Shown piece after piece: positions 1-5,905 of a stretch of 5,905 bases of DNA (position 1 is the stretch's first letter; each line of letters starts with the position of its first letter). The stretch comes from Bacteroidales bacterium. GTDB taxonomy: Bacteria; Bacteroidota; Bacteroidia; Bacteroidales; UBA3824. Position numbers and translations under genes: made by a program. The notes below the pieces were generated by a model. It did not search any database. It was not told the origin of the DNA and saw nothing but the letters and a program-made list of their open reading frames with translations. Location of the stretch: positions 1-5,905 of the forward strand of contig JAFXMJ010000473.1 of assembly GCA_017530465.1 (NCBI GenBank). The letters run 5' to 3'.

Positions 1-824
1 AAACCGTAGTGAACGGCAAGGTTAAGAACTGCAAAGGCGAAATGCCTAAGACCGACATCAAGGTAAGGGACAACTCCACTGGCAAAGAGCAGGTAATCTC
101 TCCCTCTGCAAGCGGTGACTACTCCTTCACCACCAACCGCGGTCACAACTACACTATGACCGTAACTGCTAACTCCAGCGTGGTTTATACCGAGATATTC
201 GACATCGCTACCAACGCTCCCGCTACCAAGGAGTACCAGACCATCCAGCTCGATCCTCAGAACGACTGCAACGAAATTGTTGCTGACAATGGCCTCACTC
301 CCGACGGCATCGACAAGAAGCGTTACGATGACGAAGGCGACGGCACACTCTACGACCGCTACATCGAAATCGAGGATGTCCTCTTCGAGTACGGCAAGGC
401 TGACGCCCTCAGGAGCAACAGCAAGCTCGACGAACTTGCTGACTACCTCAAGCAATTCCCCAAGGCAAAGGTTATGGTCAAGGGTTACGCCGACTCCAAG
501 AGCTCCGCTTCTGCAGTCAACGCAAAGCTTGGTCTCCGCCGTGCTAACCAGGGCAAGCAGTACCTCTTGAACAAGGGCGTAAAATCTTCTCAGATTGTTG
601 TTAAGTCCTTCGGTGAGGAAAACCCTGTTGCCATCAACATCCTCAACGGTCAGTATAGCGACGAGTGCGCAAGGTACAACCGTCGTCTTGAGTTCAAGAT
701 GATCGAGCAGGGCGAAACCACGATGCTCATCCGTGGCATCCGCAACGTTCCTTCTCACCTCAAGAACCCCGATTACAAGCGTGACTACAACAAGGCAAGC
801 GGCTGGCCTGAGACTCAGAAGTAA
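1..824 (+). CDS. OmpA-family envelope protein, C-terminal part (PorE-like CRD + OmpA domain), 5' partial
   Basis: The reading frame is open from the left edge (first full codon at 3) to TAA at 822-824, so the true start lies upstream; the GTG at 9 is almost certainly internal. Seen: a beta-rich segment at about 9-210 (GKVKNCKGEMPKTDIKVRD, then GDYSFTT) that resembles a carboxypeptidase-regulatory-like fold, an acidic linker (about 240-365), and an OmpA C-terminal domain at about 370-705. The OmpA domain shows VLFEYGKA, VKGYADSKSS (Asp at 492-494), LGLRRANQGKQYL, SFGEENPVA and the closing NRRLEF. The Asp and the Arg of LGLRRA correspond to the residues that bind diaminopimelate in peptidoglycan. 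Known: Bacteroidota PorE proteins have the order TPR, beta-propeller, CRD, OmpA and anchor envelope complexes, including type IX secretion, to the cell wall. Inference: this is the end of such a protein, in the periplasm or outer membrane. Whether it serves type IX secretion cannot be told. Codons look biased (AAC, AAG, CTC, CGT), which suggests high expression. OmpA domain confident; PorE relationship moderate. Confidence 0.85.
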   Translation, partial: TVVNGKVKNCKGEMPKTDIKVRDNSTGKEQVISPSASGDYSFTTNRGHNYTMTVTANSSVVYTEIFDIATNAPATKEYQTIQLDPQNDCNEIVADNGLTPDGIDKKRYDDEGDGTLYDRYIEIEDVLFEYGKADALRSNSKLDELADYLKQFPKAKVMVKGYADSKSSASAVNAKLGLRRANQGKQYLLNKGVKSSQIVVKSFGEENPVAINILNGQYSDECARYNRRLEFKMIEQGETTMLIRGIRNVPSHLKNPDYKRDYNKASGWPETQK

Positions 825-876
825 CAGCTATCCGCACTTGTATTCGTAAAATAGAATTCATTGCTCTATTAAATAA

Positions 877-3369
877 ATGTACCGGAGATTTGCCGAAGTA
901 ATAGTGCCAGTAACTCTTCAGTTGCCGATGCTCTTCACTTACGAAATCCCCGGTATATTTTTGTCTAAATGCGTAGTAGGCGCAAGGGTCGTCGTTTCGT
1001 TCGGAAAGTCTAAAATTTACTCCGCCGTAGTACGGCGCATCACCGACGTCTGCCCGCAGGACTGCGAAGTCAAGGAAATTATCGAGGTGCTCGACACAGT
1101 GCCCGTAGTAAATGCAATCCAACTCCAGTTTTGGGATTGGATTGCGTCTTATTATATGTGCTCATTAGGCGAAGTGTGCAGGGCGGCACTGCCGGCATCA
1201 CTCAAACTCGAAAGCTCCACCGTACTCTACCGCACCACGAAACCAATTGACCTCGCAGAACTCAAACCCAAAGAAGCACTGCTCCTCGCCTCTTTCAACG
1301 ACAAGGTGAAGGAACTCGAACTCTCCCAAGCCTCCAAATACACCGGGCTAAAAAACAACATCGCTATCATCAAAAACCTTATCGGGATGGGCTACCTCGT
1401 AGCCGACAAGGTGATAGAAGAAAAATACAAGCCCAAAATTGCAAAATTCGTCTCCCTCGCGGAATCCATCGCCACCGAAGACGAACTCCACAAAACACTC
1501 GACGTCCTGGCGCAAAAATCGCCCAAACAGTTTGAGACATTGATGACATTCGTCAAAATGTTGCAAGCGACAGCCACAGACGGAGCATTGACCTCTAAAA
1601 CCGCTATAGAACGCAAGACGCTGCTCCAAAACCCTCACATATCGCCATCTGCGCTCACCGCGATCATATCCAAATCACTCCTTAACGAGACACAGCGCGA
1701 AGTAAGCCGCATAGCCGCATACGACGGCGAGATACAGCTCAGCCACGACCTCACCGACGCACAGGCAACGGCATACAAAGACATAAAACTCCAATTTGAA
1801 CATAAAAATACGGTGCTGCTGCGCGGTGTCACAGGCAGCGGCAAGACCGAAATCTACATAAAACTCATCGAAGAGTGCATCAACCAGGGCAAACAGGTGC
1901 TGTATCTGCTGCCCGAAATCATCCTCTCGTCGCAGATAATCCGACGCCTGCAAAAAGTGTTTGGCGACGACGCCGCCATCTACCACAGCAAAATATCCGA
2001 CCCCGAACGTGCCGAAATGTGGCACCGGCTCTGCTCGCCCGAATCCAACGGCTACAAGCTGATAGTTGGCGTAAGGTCAGCGATATTCCTGCCACTGAGC
2101 AACCTCGGGCTCATTATCATTGACGAGGAGCACGACGCCTCATTCAAGCAGCAAGACCCCGCGCCACGCTACCACGCAAGAGACTGCGCCATAATGCTCG
2201 CCTCGATGCACCAGGCGAAGACGTTGCTCGGCTCCGCCACACCGTCCATAGAATCGTATTACAACGCGATGAACGGCAAATTTGGACTTGTGGAGCTGCT
2301 CCAACGGTACTCCAACGCCGGAGTGCCGGAAATCAACGTCATTGACACCCTCGAAGCCGCCCGCAGCAGCAATATGAAGTCGATATTCTCCTCATTCCTC
2401 ATCGGGGAGATAGACCGCACCATCAAGCAGGGGCAACAAGCGATGATATTCCGCAACAGACGCGGATTTTCGCCATACGTGGAGTGCCAATCGTGCGGCT
2501 GGGTGCCATCCTGCGAAAATTGCGACGTGAGCCTCACGTACCACAAACGCGACAACAGGCTCGTCTGCCATCATTGCGGATTTGTAATGGATATGCCTCA
2601 CAACTGCAAGGCGTGCGGCGGCTCCACACTCACAACCAAGGGATACGGCACCGAAAAAATAGAGGACGAAATCAAAATTTTCTTCCCGGACGCACGCATT
2701 GCAAGGCTCGACGCCGACGTCACCACGTCAAGGCAGCGATACGAGCAGATAATATATGAATTTGAAAACGGTCACACCGACATCATCGCCGGCACGCAAA
2801 TGATATCCAAGGGATTTGACTTTAAAAACCTGCACCTCGCCGGCGTACTCGGCACTGACACAATGCTCAATTTCCCCGATTTTAGAGCCGAAGAACGCGC
2901 CTACCAGATGCTCATGCAGGTGGGCGGACGTGCAGGACGCTCGACCAAACGCGGCAAGGTGGTGATACAGACCGCGCAGCCGCGCACACCCGTCATCGAA
3001 GACGTACTGAACGGCGATTACAGGCACTTTTACAACCGCGTGGTGGCGGAGCGCAGCATGTACGCATACCCGCCGTTCACAAGGCTGATACGCATACAGC
3101 TCAAACACAAGGAGAGCCACTTCCTCGACGACTGCGCCGCCACATTGGCATCGTCGCTGAGAAAAATGTTTGGCGACGGAGTGCTGGGACCCGAATACCC
3201 ATTGCTGCCTCGAATACAAAACCTTTACATAAAAGAAATTTTACTAAAAATTAGCCGAAATCATTACGGAATCCAAGCAAAAAATAGTATATTAGCGGCG
3301 ATTGGCAACCTGCGTGCAGGTGTCAGCAAAGGCGGTTTGATAGTAAATATCAACGTCGATCCGCAGTAA
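877..3369 (+). CDS. priA: Primosomal protein N' (PriA), replication-restart 3'-5' DNA helicase
   Basis: PriA is a superfamily 2 helicase that recognises stalled or repaired forks and starts reloading of the replicative helicase. Seen, in order: an N-terminal fork-binding domain (FAEVIVPVTLQLPMLFTYEI, then GARVVVSFG); Walker A GVTGSGKT at residues 317-324 (Lys323); DEEH at 416-419; GSATPS at 452-457; eight zinc-binding cysteines at 537, 540, 546, 549, 564, 567, 577 and 580; GTQMISKGFDF from 639; QVGGRAGR at 681-688; and the family's usual end, NINVDPQ. The 830 residues make it about 100 longer than the 732-residue E. coli protein, and nearly all the extra length lies before Walker A (E. coli Lys230). 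The ATG at 877 is chosen because the conserved N-terminal strand begins at once; its leader is AT-rich without a Shine-Dalgarno sequence. It starts 52 bases after the OmpA-family gene with no clear terminator between, so co-transcription is possible. All motors and zinc ligands are intact, so it should be functional. Confidence 0.97.
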   Translation: MYRRFAEVIVPVTLQLPMLFTYEIPGIFLSKCVVGARVVVSFGKSKIYSAVVRRITDVCPQDCEVKEIIEVLDTVPVVNAIQLQFWDWIASYYMCSLGEVCRAALPASLKLESSTVLYRTTKPIDLAELKPKEALLLASFNDKVKELELSQASKYTGLKNNIAIIKNLIGMGYLVADKVIEEKYKPKIAKFVSLAESIATEDELHKTLDVLAQKSPKQFETLMTFVKMLQATATDGALTSKTAIERKTLLQNPHISPSALTAIISKSLLNETQREVSRIAAYDGEIQLSHDLTDAQATAYKDIKLQFEHKNTVLLRGVTGSGKTEIYIKLIEECINQGKQVLYLLPEIILSSQIIRRLQKVFGDDAAIYHSKISDPERAEMWHRLCSPESNGYKLIVGVRSAIFLPLSNLGLIIIDEEHDASFKQQDPAPRYHARDCAIMLASMHQAKTLLGSATPSIESYYNAMNGKFGLVELLQRYSNAGVPEINVIDTLEAARSSNMKSIFSSFLIGEIDRTIKQGQQAMIFRNRRGFSPYVECQSCGWVPSCENCDVSLTYHKRDNRLVCHHCGFVMDMPHNCKACGGSTLTTKGYGTEKIEDEIKIFFPDARIARLDADVTTSRQRYEQIIYEFENGHTDIIAGTQMISKGFDFKNLHLAGVLGTDTMLNFPDFRAEERAYQMLMQVGGRAGRSTKRGKVVIQTAQPRTPVIEDVLNGDYRHFYNRVVAERSMYAYPPFTRLIRIQLKHKESHFLDDCAATLASSLRKMFGDGVLGPEYPLLPRIQNLYIKEILLKISRNHYGIQAKNSILAAIGNLRAGVSKGGLIVNINVDPQ

Positions 3370-3378
3370 AAAAGGAAT

Positions 3379-3427
3379 GAGGAAAGAGGAAAGAGGGAGG
3401 ATTGAAGATTGAAGATTAAAGAGGAAG
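3379..3427. repeat. Heptad-periodic purine-rich repeat in the priA-aminotransferase spacer
   Basis: Seven consecutive 7-bp units follow each other without a gap, each beginning with GA: two exact GAGGAAA (3379-3392), a degenerate GAGGGAG (3393-3399), two exact GATTGAA (3400-3413), GATTAAA (3414-3420) and GAGGAAG (3421-3427). AAGGAAT just before (3372-3378) and GTGGAAA at 3435-3441 keep the same phase. From 3368 to 3429 the + strand has no C and only seven T. With no C it cannot form a GC hairpin, so there is no intrinsic terminator here. The function is unknown. It may be a tandem or dispersed low-complexity intergenic repeat. Confidence 0.75.
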
Positions 3428-3476
3428 AATTTAAGTGGAAATAATTAAAAACAATATATAAATACAAACACACAAA

Positions 3477-4667
3477 ATGAGATTATCAGCACGAATTGGC
3501 AGAGTGTCTGAATCGCAGACCCTCGCCATGAGCCAGAAGAGCCGCGAACTGAAAGAGACCGGCGTTGACGTTGTTGACCTGACTGTAGGTCAGCCCGACT
3601 TCTTCACGCCCGACAACGTCAAGGCAGCGGCAAAGAAGGCCATTGACGACAACTACTCCTTCTACAGCCCGGTGCCGGGTTACAAGGACTTAATCAAGGC
3701 CGTACAGAAGAAATTCAAGGACGAAAACGGACTCGACTTCACCGAAAACCAGATTGTAGTATCCACCGGCGCAAAACAATGCCTCGCCAACACTATGCAG
3801 GTACTCTTCCAGGAAGGCGACGAAGTGATAATCCCCACCCCCTACTGGGTGTCGTACCTCGACCTCGCACGCCTCTGCAACGCTACGCCCGTTATCATCA
3901 ACGGCAACCCCGACAACTACTACAAAATCTCGCCGGAGCAGCTCGAGAAGGCCATCACTCCCAAGACGCACGGTTTCATCCTCAATGCGCCCTCCAACCC
4001 TTCGGGTTCAATATACACCAAGGAGGAACTCAAGGCACTTGCTGATGTATTGGCAAAATACCCCGAGATTGCCATTATCTCTGACGAAATCTACGAACAC
4101 CTCACCTACGACGGCGAGCACTGCTCTATCGCGTCATTTGACAACGTAAAAGACCAGACCATCGTGCTCAACGGCGTATCCAAGGCATACGCAATGACAG
4201 GATGGCGCATCGGCTACATGGGCGCACCCGTAGAAGTGGCAAAGGCTGTACGCAAACTCCAGAGCCAGACCACATCTGGCACATGCTCCATCGCCCAGAG
4301 GGCGGCTCTCGAAGCTCTCACCGGCGACCAGACCATCATTGCCAAAAACAACGAAGTGCTCATCAAACGCCGCGACCTCATGGTCAAGAGCCTCAAGGCT
4401 ATTCCAGGCGTCAAATTCAACGTGCCGCCGGCAACATTCTACTGCTTCCCCGATTTCAGCGCGTACATCGGCAAGAGCTTCAACGGTAAGAAACTCGCCA
4501 ACTCCTTCGACTTCTGCGACTACCTGCTCAACGAAGCTCACGTGGCTTGCGTAGCGGGCGGCGCATTCGGCGTTGACGAGTGCATCAGGATGTCTTACGT
4601 CGTAGGTCTCGACCGCATCGAAGAGGCTTTCAAGCGCATCAACAAGGCTCTTGCAAACTTGAAATAA
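3477..4667 (+). CDS. aspC: Aspartate aminotransferase, class I/II PLP-dependent (subgroup Ib type)
   Basis: It probably moves the amino group of aspartate to 2-oxoglutarate, giving oxaloacetate and glutamate, in the cytoplasm. Seen: an N-terminal segment like that of the Thermus-type enzyme (VDLTVGQPDFFTPDNVKAA), PTPYWVSYLDLA, NAPSNPSG at residues 170-177, SDEIYEHLTYDG with the PLP-pyridine Asp203 and Tyr206, NGVSKAYAMTGWRIGY with the Schiff-base Lys236, and CIRMSYVVG with Arg371, the expected binder of the substrate alpha-carboxylate. At 396 residues it has the usual length and all catalytic residues. The start ATG at 3477 follows an A-rich leader (ACACACAAA) typical of Bacteroidota and lacks a Shine-Dalgarno sequence. 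It lies 107 bases after priA with no terminator between, and a strong terminator follows at 4711. Codons look more strongly biased than in priA, suggesting high expression. Fold and reaction class are sure. Substrate is inferred: related Ib enzymes may also accept prephenate or other amino acids. Confidence 0.93.
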   Translation: MRLSARIGRVSESQTLAMSQKSRELKETGVDVVDLTVGQPDFFTPDNVKAAAKKAIDDNYSFYSPVPGYKDLIKAVQKKFKDENGLDFTENQIVVSTGAKQCLANTMQVLFQEGDEVIIPTPYWVSYLDLARLCNATPVIINGNPDNYYKISPEQLEKAITPKTHGFILNAPSNPSGSIYTKEELKALADVLAKYPEIAIISDEIYEHLTYDGEHCSIASFDNVKDQTIVLNGVSKAYAMTGWRIGYMGAPVEVAKAVRKLQSQTTSGTCSIAQRAALEALTGDQTIIAKNNEVLIKRRDLMVKSLKAIPGVKFNVPPATFYCFPDFSAYIGKSFNGKKLANSFDFCDYLLNEAHVACVAGGAFGVDECIRMSYVVGLDRIEEAFKRINKALANLK

Positions 4668-4710
4668 CACACTCGCACGACTAAACGAAGCAATTCAAAA
4701 AATTCAATAC

Positions 4711-4750
4711 AAAAGGCGGAGGCAACACAAAAATGCCCCGCCTTTTATTT
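4711..4750 (+). terminator. Intrinsic terminator after the aminotransferase gene
   Basis: The stem pairs AAAAGGCGG (4711-4719) and GGCA (4721-4724) with TGCC (4734-4737) and CCGCCTTTT (4738-4746). A4720 is the only bulge and the loop is 4725-4733. The right arm ends in TTTT and continues as ATTTTG, giving a U-rich tail on the + strand. It ends the aminotransferase transcript, and probably read-through from priA, 43 bases after the stop codon. The A-tract on the left arm could also allow some termination of antisense transcripts. Confidence 0.88.
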
Positions 4751-4779
4751 TGTCAATTGAAAATAATACACTAAATTTG
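4749..4779 (+). promoter_or_regulatory. Bacteroidota-type promoter for the muramidase-like gene
   Basis: TTTG at 4749-4752 and TAAATTTG at 4772-4779 are exactly 19 bases apart. This matches the Bacteroidota primary sigma consensus (-33 TTTG, -7 TAnnTTTG) in sequence and spacing. Transcription would begin roughly at 4783-4787, giving a leader of about 20-25 bases before the ATG at 4808. The -33 element lies within the T-rich tail of the preceding terminator. Confidence 0.75.
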
Positions 4780-4807
4780 TACTATATTTCACAAAATACT
4801 TACGGCG

Positions 4808-5560
4808 ATGTTAAAAAACGTTTGGAAATATGTACAGAAAAAAATCGCGTATTTAAAACGTGTAAAATATTCCCTTATGAACAATTTTAAAAAGAAAAAG
4901 CAAAAGCCCGCTCGCAAGAAAGAAGCCGATAAGACAGACAAGCTGCCATTGTTCATCATTGTGGTAGTAGGGCTCACAGCACTCTTTTTGTTTTTAAAAT
5001 ACTGCAGCCACACGCCCCCGCAGCCACAAGACATGGGCTACGACGCCGCAATTGGCAATTACGGACACGACATCAAGATTCTGGCGCACCAATTCAACCT
5101 GCCCCCAGAATACCTTATGGCCGTGATAATGCTCGAATGTTCGGGGCGCAAGGACGTGCCGCCAAGATTTGAACAAGGGGTCTATAACAAGCTTCTCGAA
5201 GTGAAGGAGCAACGGCGTGCGTCATTGGAATCCATCACATACCGAGACCTCGCCGACGCCACCGACGAGGCTCTGCGCAACCTCGCATCGTCGTGGGGGC
5301 CATTTCAATTGATGGGGTACAAATGCCTCCACCTCGGCATTAAAATCAGGGATTTACGCGGCAACAATTCTCTATATTTCGGAGTGAAATGGATAGACGC
5401 CACATACGGCGACTACGTGCGCAAAGGCAAATACGCCGACGCATTCCACATCCACAACACCGGCCGTCCCGTACCCAAAAGCGGCAAGTATTTCACCTAC
5501 GACCCAAAATACGTGCCCAACGGACTGCAACACATGGAATATTTCAAGGAGCACATGTAA
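4808..5560 (+). CDS. Membrane-anchored lysozyme-like protein (N-acetylmuramidase/lytic transglycosylase-like)
   Basis: Probably cleaves peptidoglycan from the periplasmic face of the inner membrane. Seen: residues 1-45 hold 17 Lys/Arg and only three acidic residues; 46-63 form one hydrophobic helix (LPLFIIVVVGLTALFLFL); then a short Pro-rich linker (TPPQPQ). The domain from about 85 to 250 has LPPEYLMAVIMLECSGR with candidate catalytic Glu110, VPPRFEQGVYNKL, SSWGPFQLMGY (162-171) and a closing DAFHIHNTG (211-219). This Glu, RFE and SWGxFQxMG order resembles the N-acetylmuramidase (DUF3380-type) and SLT lysozyme-like folds; the exact family is inference. The positive tail before the helix predicts an N-in, C-out signal anchor, without a cleavable signal. 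The first ATG (4808) is used because it lies just downstream of a good promoter; Met24 (4877) is an alternative and keeps the helix. It seems to be a single-gene unit flanked by terminators. Phage endolysins share this domain, but no other phage gene is present. Confidence 0.75.
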   Translation: MLKNVWKYVQKKIAYLKRVKYSLMNNFKKKKQKPARKKEADKTDKLPLFIIVVVGLTALFLFLKYCSHTPPQPQDMGYDAAIGNYGHDIKILAHQFNLPPEYLMAVIMLECSGRKDVPPRFEQGVYNKLLEVKEQRRASLESITYRDLADATDEALRNLASSWGPFQLMGYKCLHLGIKIRDLRGNNSLYFGVKWIDATYGDYVRKGKYADAFHIHNTGRPVPKSGKYFTYDPKYVPNGLQHMEYFKEHM

Positions 5561-5605
5561 AAAAAATCCTACCGAAAAAAATTGTTTTCTCGGTAGGATT
5601 TTTTT
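5560..5605. terminator. Bidirectional intrinsic terminator between convergent genes
   Basis: Sixteen uninterrupted base pairs join 5560-5575 to 5590-5605 (core TCCTACCGA with TCGGTAGGA). After one A-C mismatch, four more A-T pairs close an ATTG loop (5581-5584). An A-tract on the left and a T-tract on the right give a U-tail on either strand. It starts inside the TAA stop of the muramidase-like gene and lies 36 bases past the stop of the minus-strand gene, so it suits both. Confidence 0.9.
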
Positions 5606-5641
5606 AATTTCACGCTCTGTCATAACAGAACACAACGTATT

Positions 5642-5905
5642 CTACAAACCATGAACAAGGCGAACCGAAAAACCGTCCATTTTCACATGGGGCTGAGGAA
5701 TATACCACGAGCTACTTGCGATAGTCACATCGTTTGCCTTTTCACTACTCTCACCATCCGGTGTCTTCGACCAATAGTATCCTACGATATTCTCTCCGCT
5801 AATTTGGGAAACCACATTTTCCTTAGGATTACGCCAGCCACAGGAAGGAAGGAAAACAGCACCTTCATTCTCCATCGTTTTCCACTGTTCTGCGTTATAT
5901 TGATT
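5642..5905 (-). CDS. FISUMP-like surface protein, C-terminal end (5' partial)
   Basis: The frame is open from the right edge (minus strand) to TAG at 5642-5644, about 87 codons. The Met codon at 5873-5875 is internal, since the conserved pattern QWKTMENEGAVFLPSCGWRN spans it. Seen: EGAVFLPSCGWRN, then GYYWSKTPDG, a polar variable stretch, and the closing DGFSVRLVHGL. This order (AVFLP..G.RN, YYWS.TP, GFSVRLV) is typical of the C-terminal module of the Fibrobacter succinogenes major-paralogue (FISUMP) type, which ends many Bacteroidales surface lipoproteins. Function is unknown; such proteins are usually exported and often follow Ig-like or repeat domains, which here would lie outside the window. 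Its base composition looks more AT-rich than the neighbouring genes, as expected for accessory surface genes. Promoter and signal peptide are not visible. Confidence 0.75.
   Translation of the reverse strand, partial: NQYNAEQWKTMENEGAVFLPSCGWRNPKENVVSQISGENIVGYYWSKTPDGESSEKANDVTIASSSWYIPQPHVKMDGFSVRLVHGL

Noticed and set aside
9..11. GTG at 9 as the start of the OmpA-family gene
   Set aside because: The frame stays open to the window edge, and the codon sits at the beginning of a beta-rich domain with no export signal after it; it is an internal Val.
850..870. Inverted repeat AATAGA/TCTATT with a 9-base loop just before priA
   Set aside because: Six A/T-rich pairs are too weak for a terminator, there is no U-tract, and AT-rich leaders produce such repeats by chance.
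841..876. A promoter for priA in the short AT-rich spacer
   Set aside because: No TAnnTTTG element is present, and the CTTG at 837-840 has no matching -7 box at about 19 bases.
2728..3219. 163-codon minus-strand open frame inside priA
   Set aside because: It lies opposite conserved helicase motifs of priA, and its translation (rich in His, Val and Cys) resembles no family I know; it is a composition shadow.
4134..4670. 178-codon minus-strand open frame inside the aminotransferase gene
   Set aside because: It is fully antisense to a catalytic region with intact motifs and strong codon bias, which leaves the opposite frame open by chance.
4877..4879. Met24 as the start of the muramidase-like gene
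   Set aside because: It is possible, but the ATG at 4808 is the first one after the promoter and the basic tail continues smoothly through it; kept only as an alternative.
5616..5629. Small hairpin TCTGT/ACAGA after the minus-strand gene
   Set aside because: Only five pairs and no U-tail on either strand; the large hairpin at 5560-5605 explains termination better.
4808..5905. Prophage remnant, suggested by the endolysin-like domain
   Set aside because: There is no integrase, holin, structural gene or attachment repeat, and the protein is membrane-anchored with its own host-type promoter.

Overview
The window looks like a chromosomal segment of a Bacteroidales (Bacteroidota) bacterium. Three things suggest this. 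The first gene ends in the CRD-plus-OmpA arrangement known from PorE-type envelope proteins. The last gene carries a FISUMP-like surface-protein C-terminus common in Bacteroidales. The clearest promoter fits the Bacteroidota form (TTTG, 19 bp, TAnnTTTG) rather than sigma70, and no gene start has an obvious Shine-Dalgarno sequence. The genus cannot be fixed from the sequence alone.

Layout: (1) 1-824 (+), the C-terminal part of an OmpA-family, peptidoglycan-binding envelope protein whose start lies before the window. (2) 877-3369 (+), complete priA, the replication-restart helicase. (3) 3370-3476, a C-free purine-rich spacer built on a 7-bp period. (4) 3477-4667 (+), a class I PLP-dependent aminotransferase of the aspartate aminotransferase Ib type. 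(5) 4711-4750, an intrinsic terminator whose U-tract runs into the promoter of the next gene. (6) 4808-5560 (+), a membrane-anchored protein with a lysozyme-like (muramidase or transglycosylase) domain. (7) 5560-5605, a long symmetric hairpin that probably terminates transcription from both sides. (8) 5642-5905 (-), the C-terminal end of a FISUMP-like surface protein that runs off the right edge.

How they work together: no terminator is visible between the OmpA-family gene, priA and the aminotransferase gene, so read-through down to the terminator at 4711-4750 is plausible, although the three products belong to unrelated processes (envelope, replication restart, amino-acid metabolism). The muramidase-like gene appears to be its own transcription unit. 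The first gene and the muramidase-like gene both concern peptidoglycan, but nothing links them directly. Most of the window is ordinary core genome. I see no mobile element, CRISPR array, tRNA or rRNA, and no convincing new multi-gene system. The parts most worth a second look are the heptad-periodic spacer, the fused terminator/promoter, and the membrane-anchored muramidase-like protein with its very basic cytoplasmic tail.
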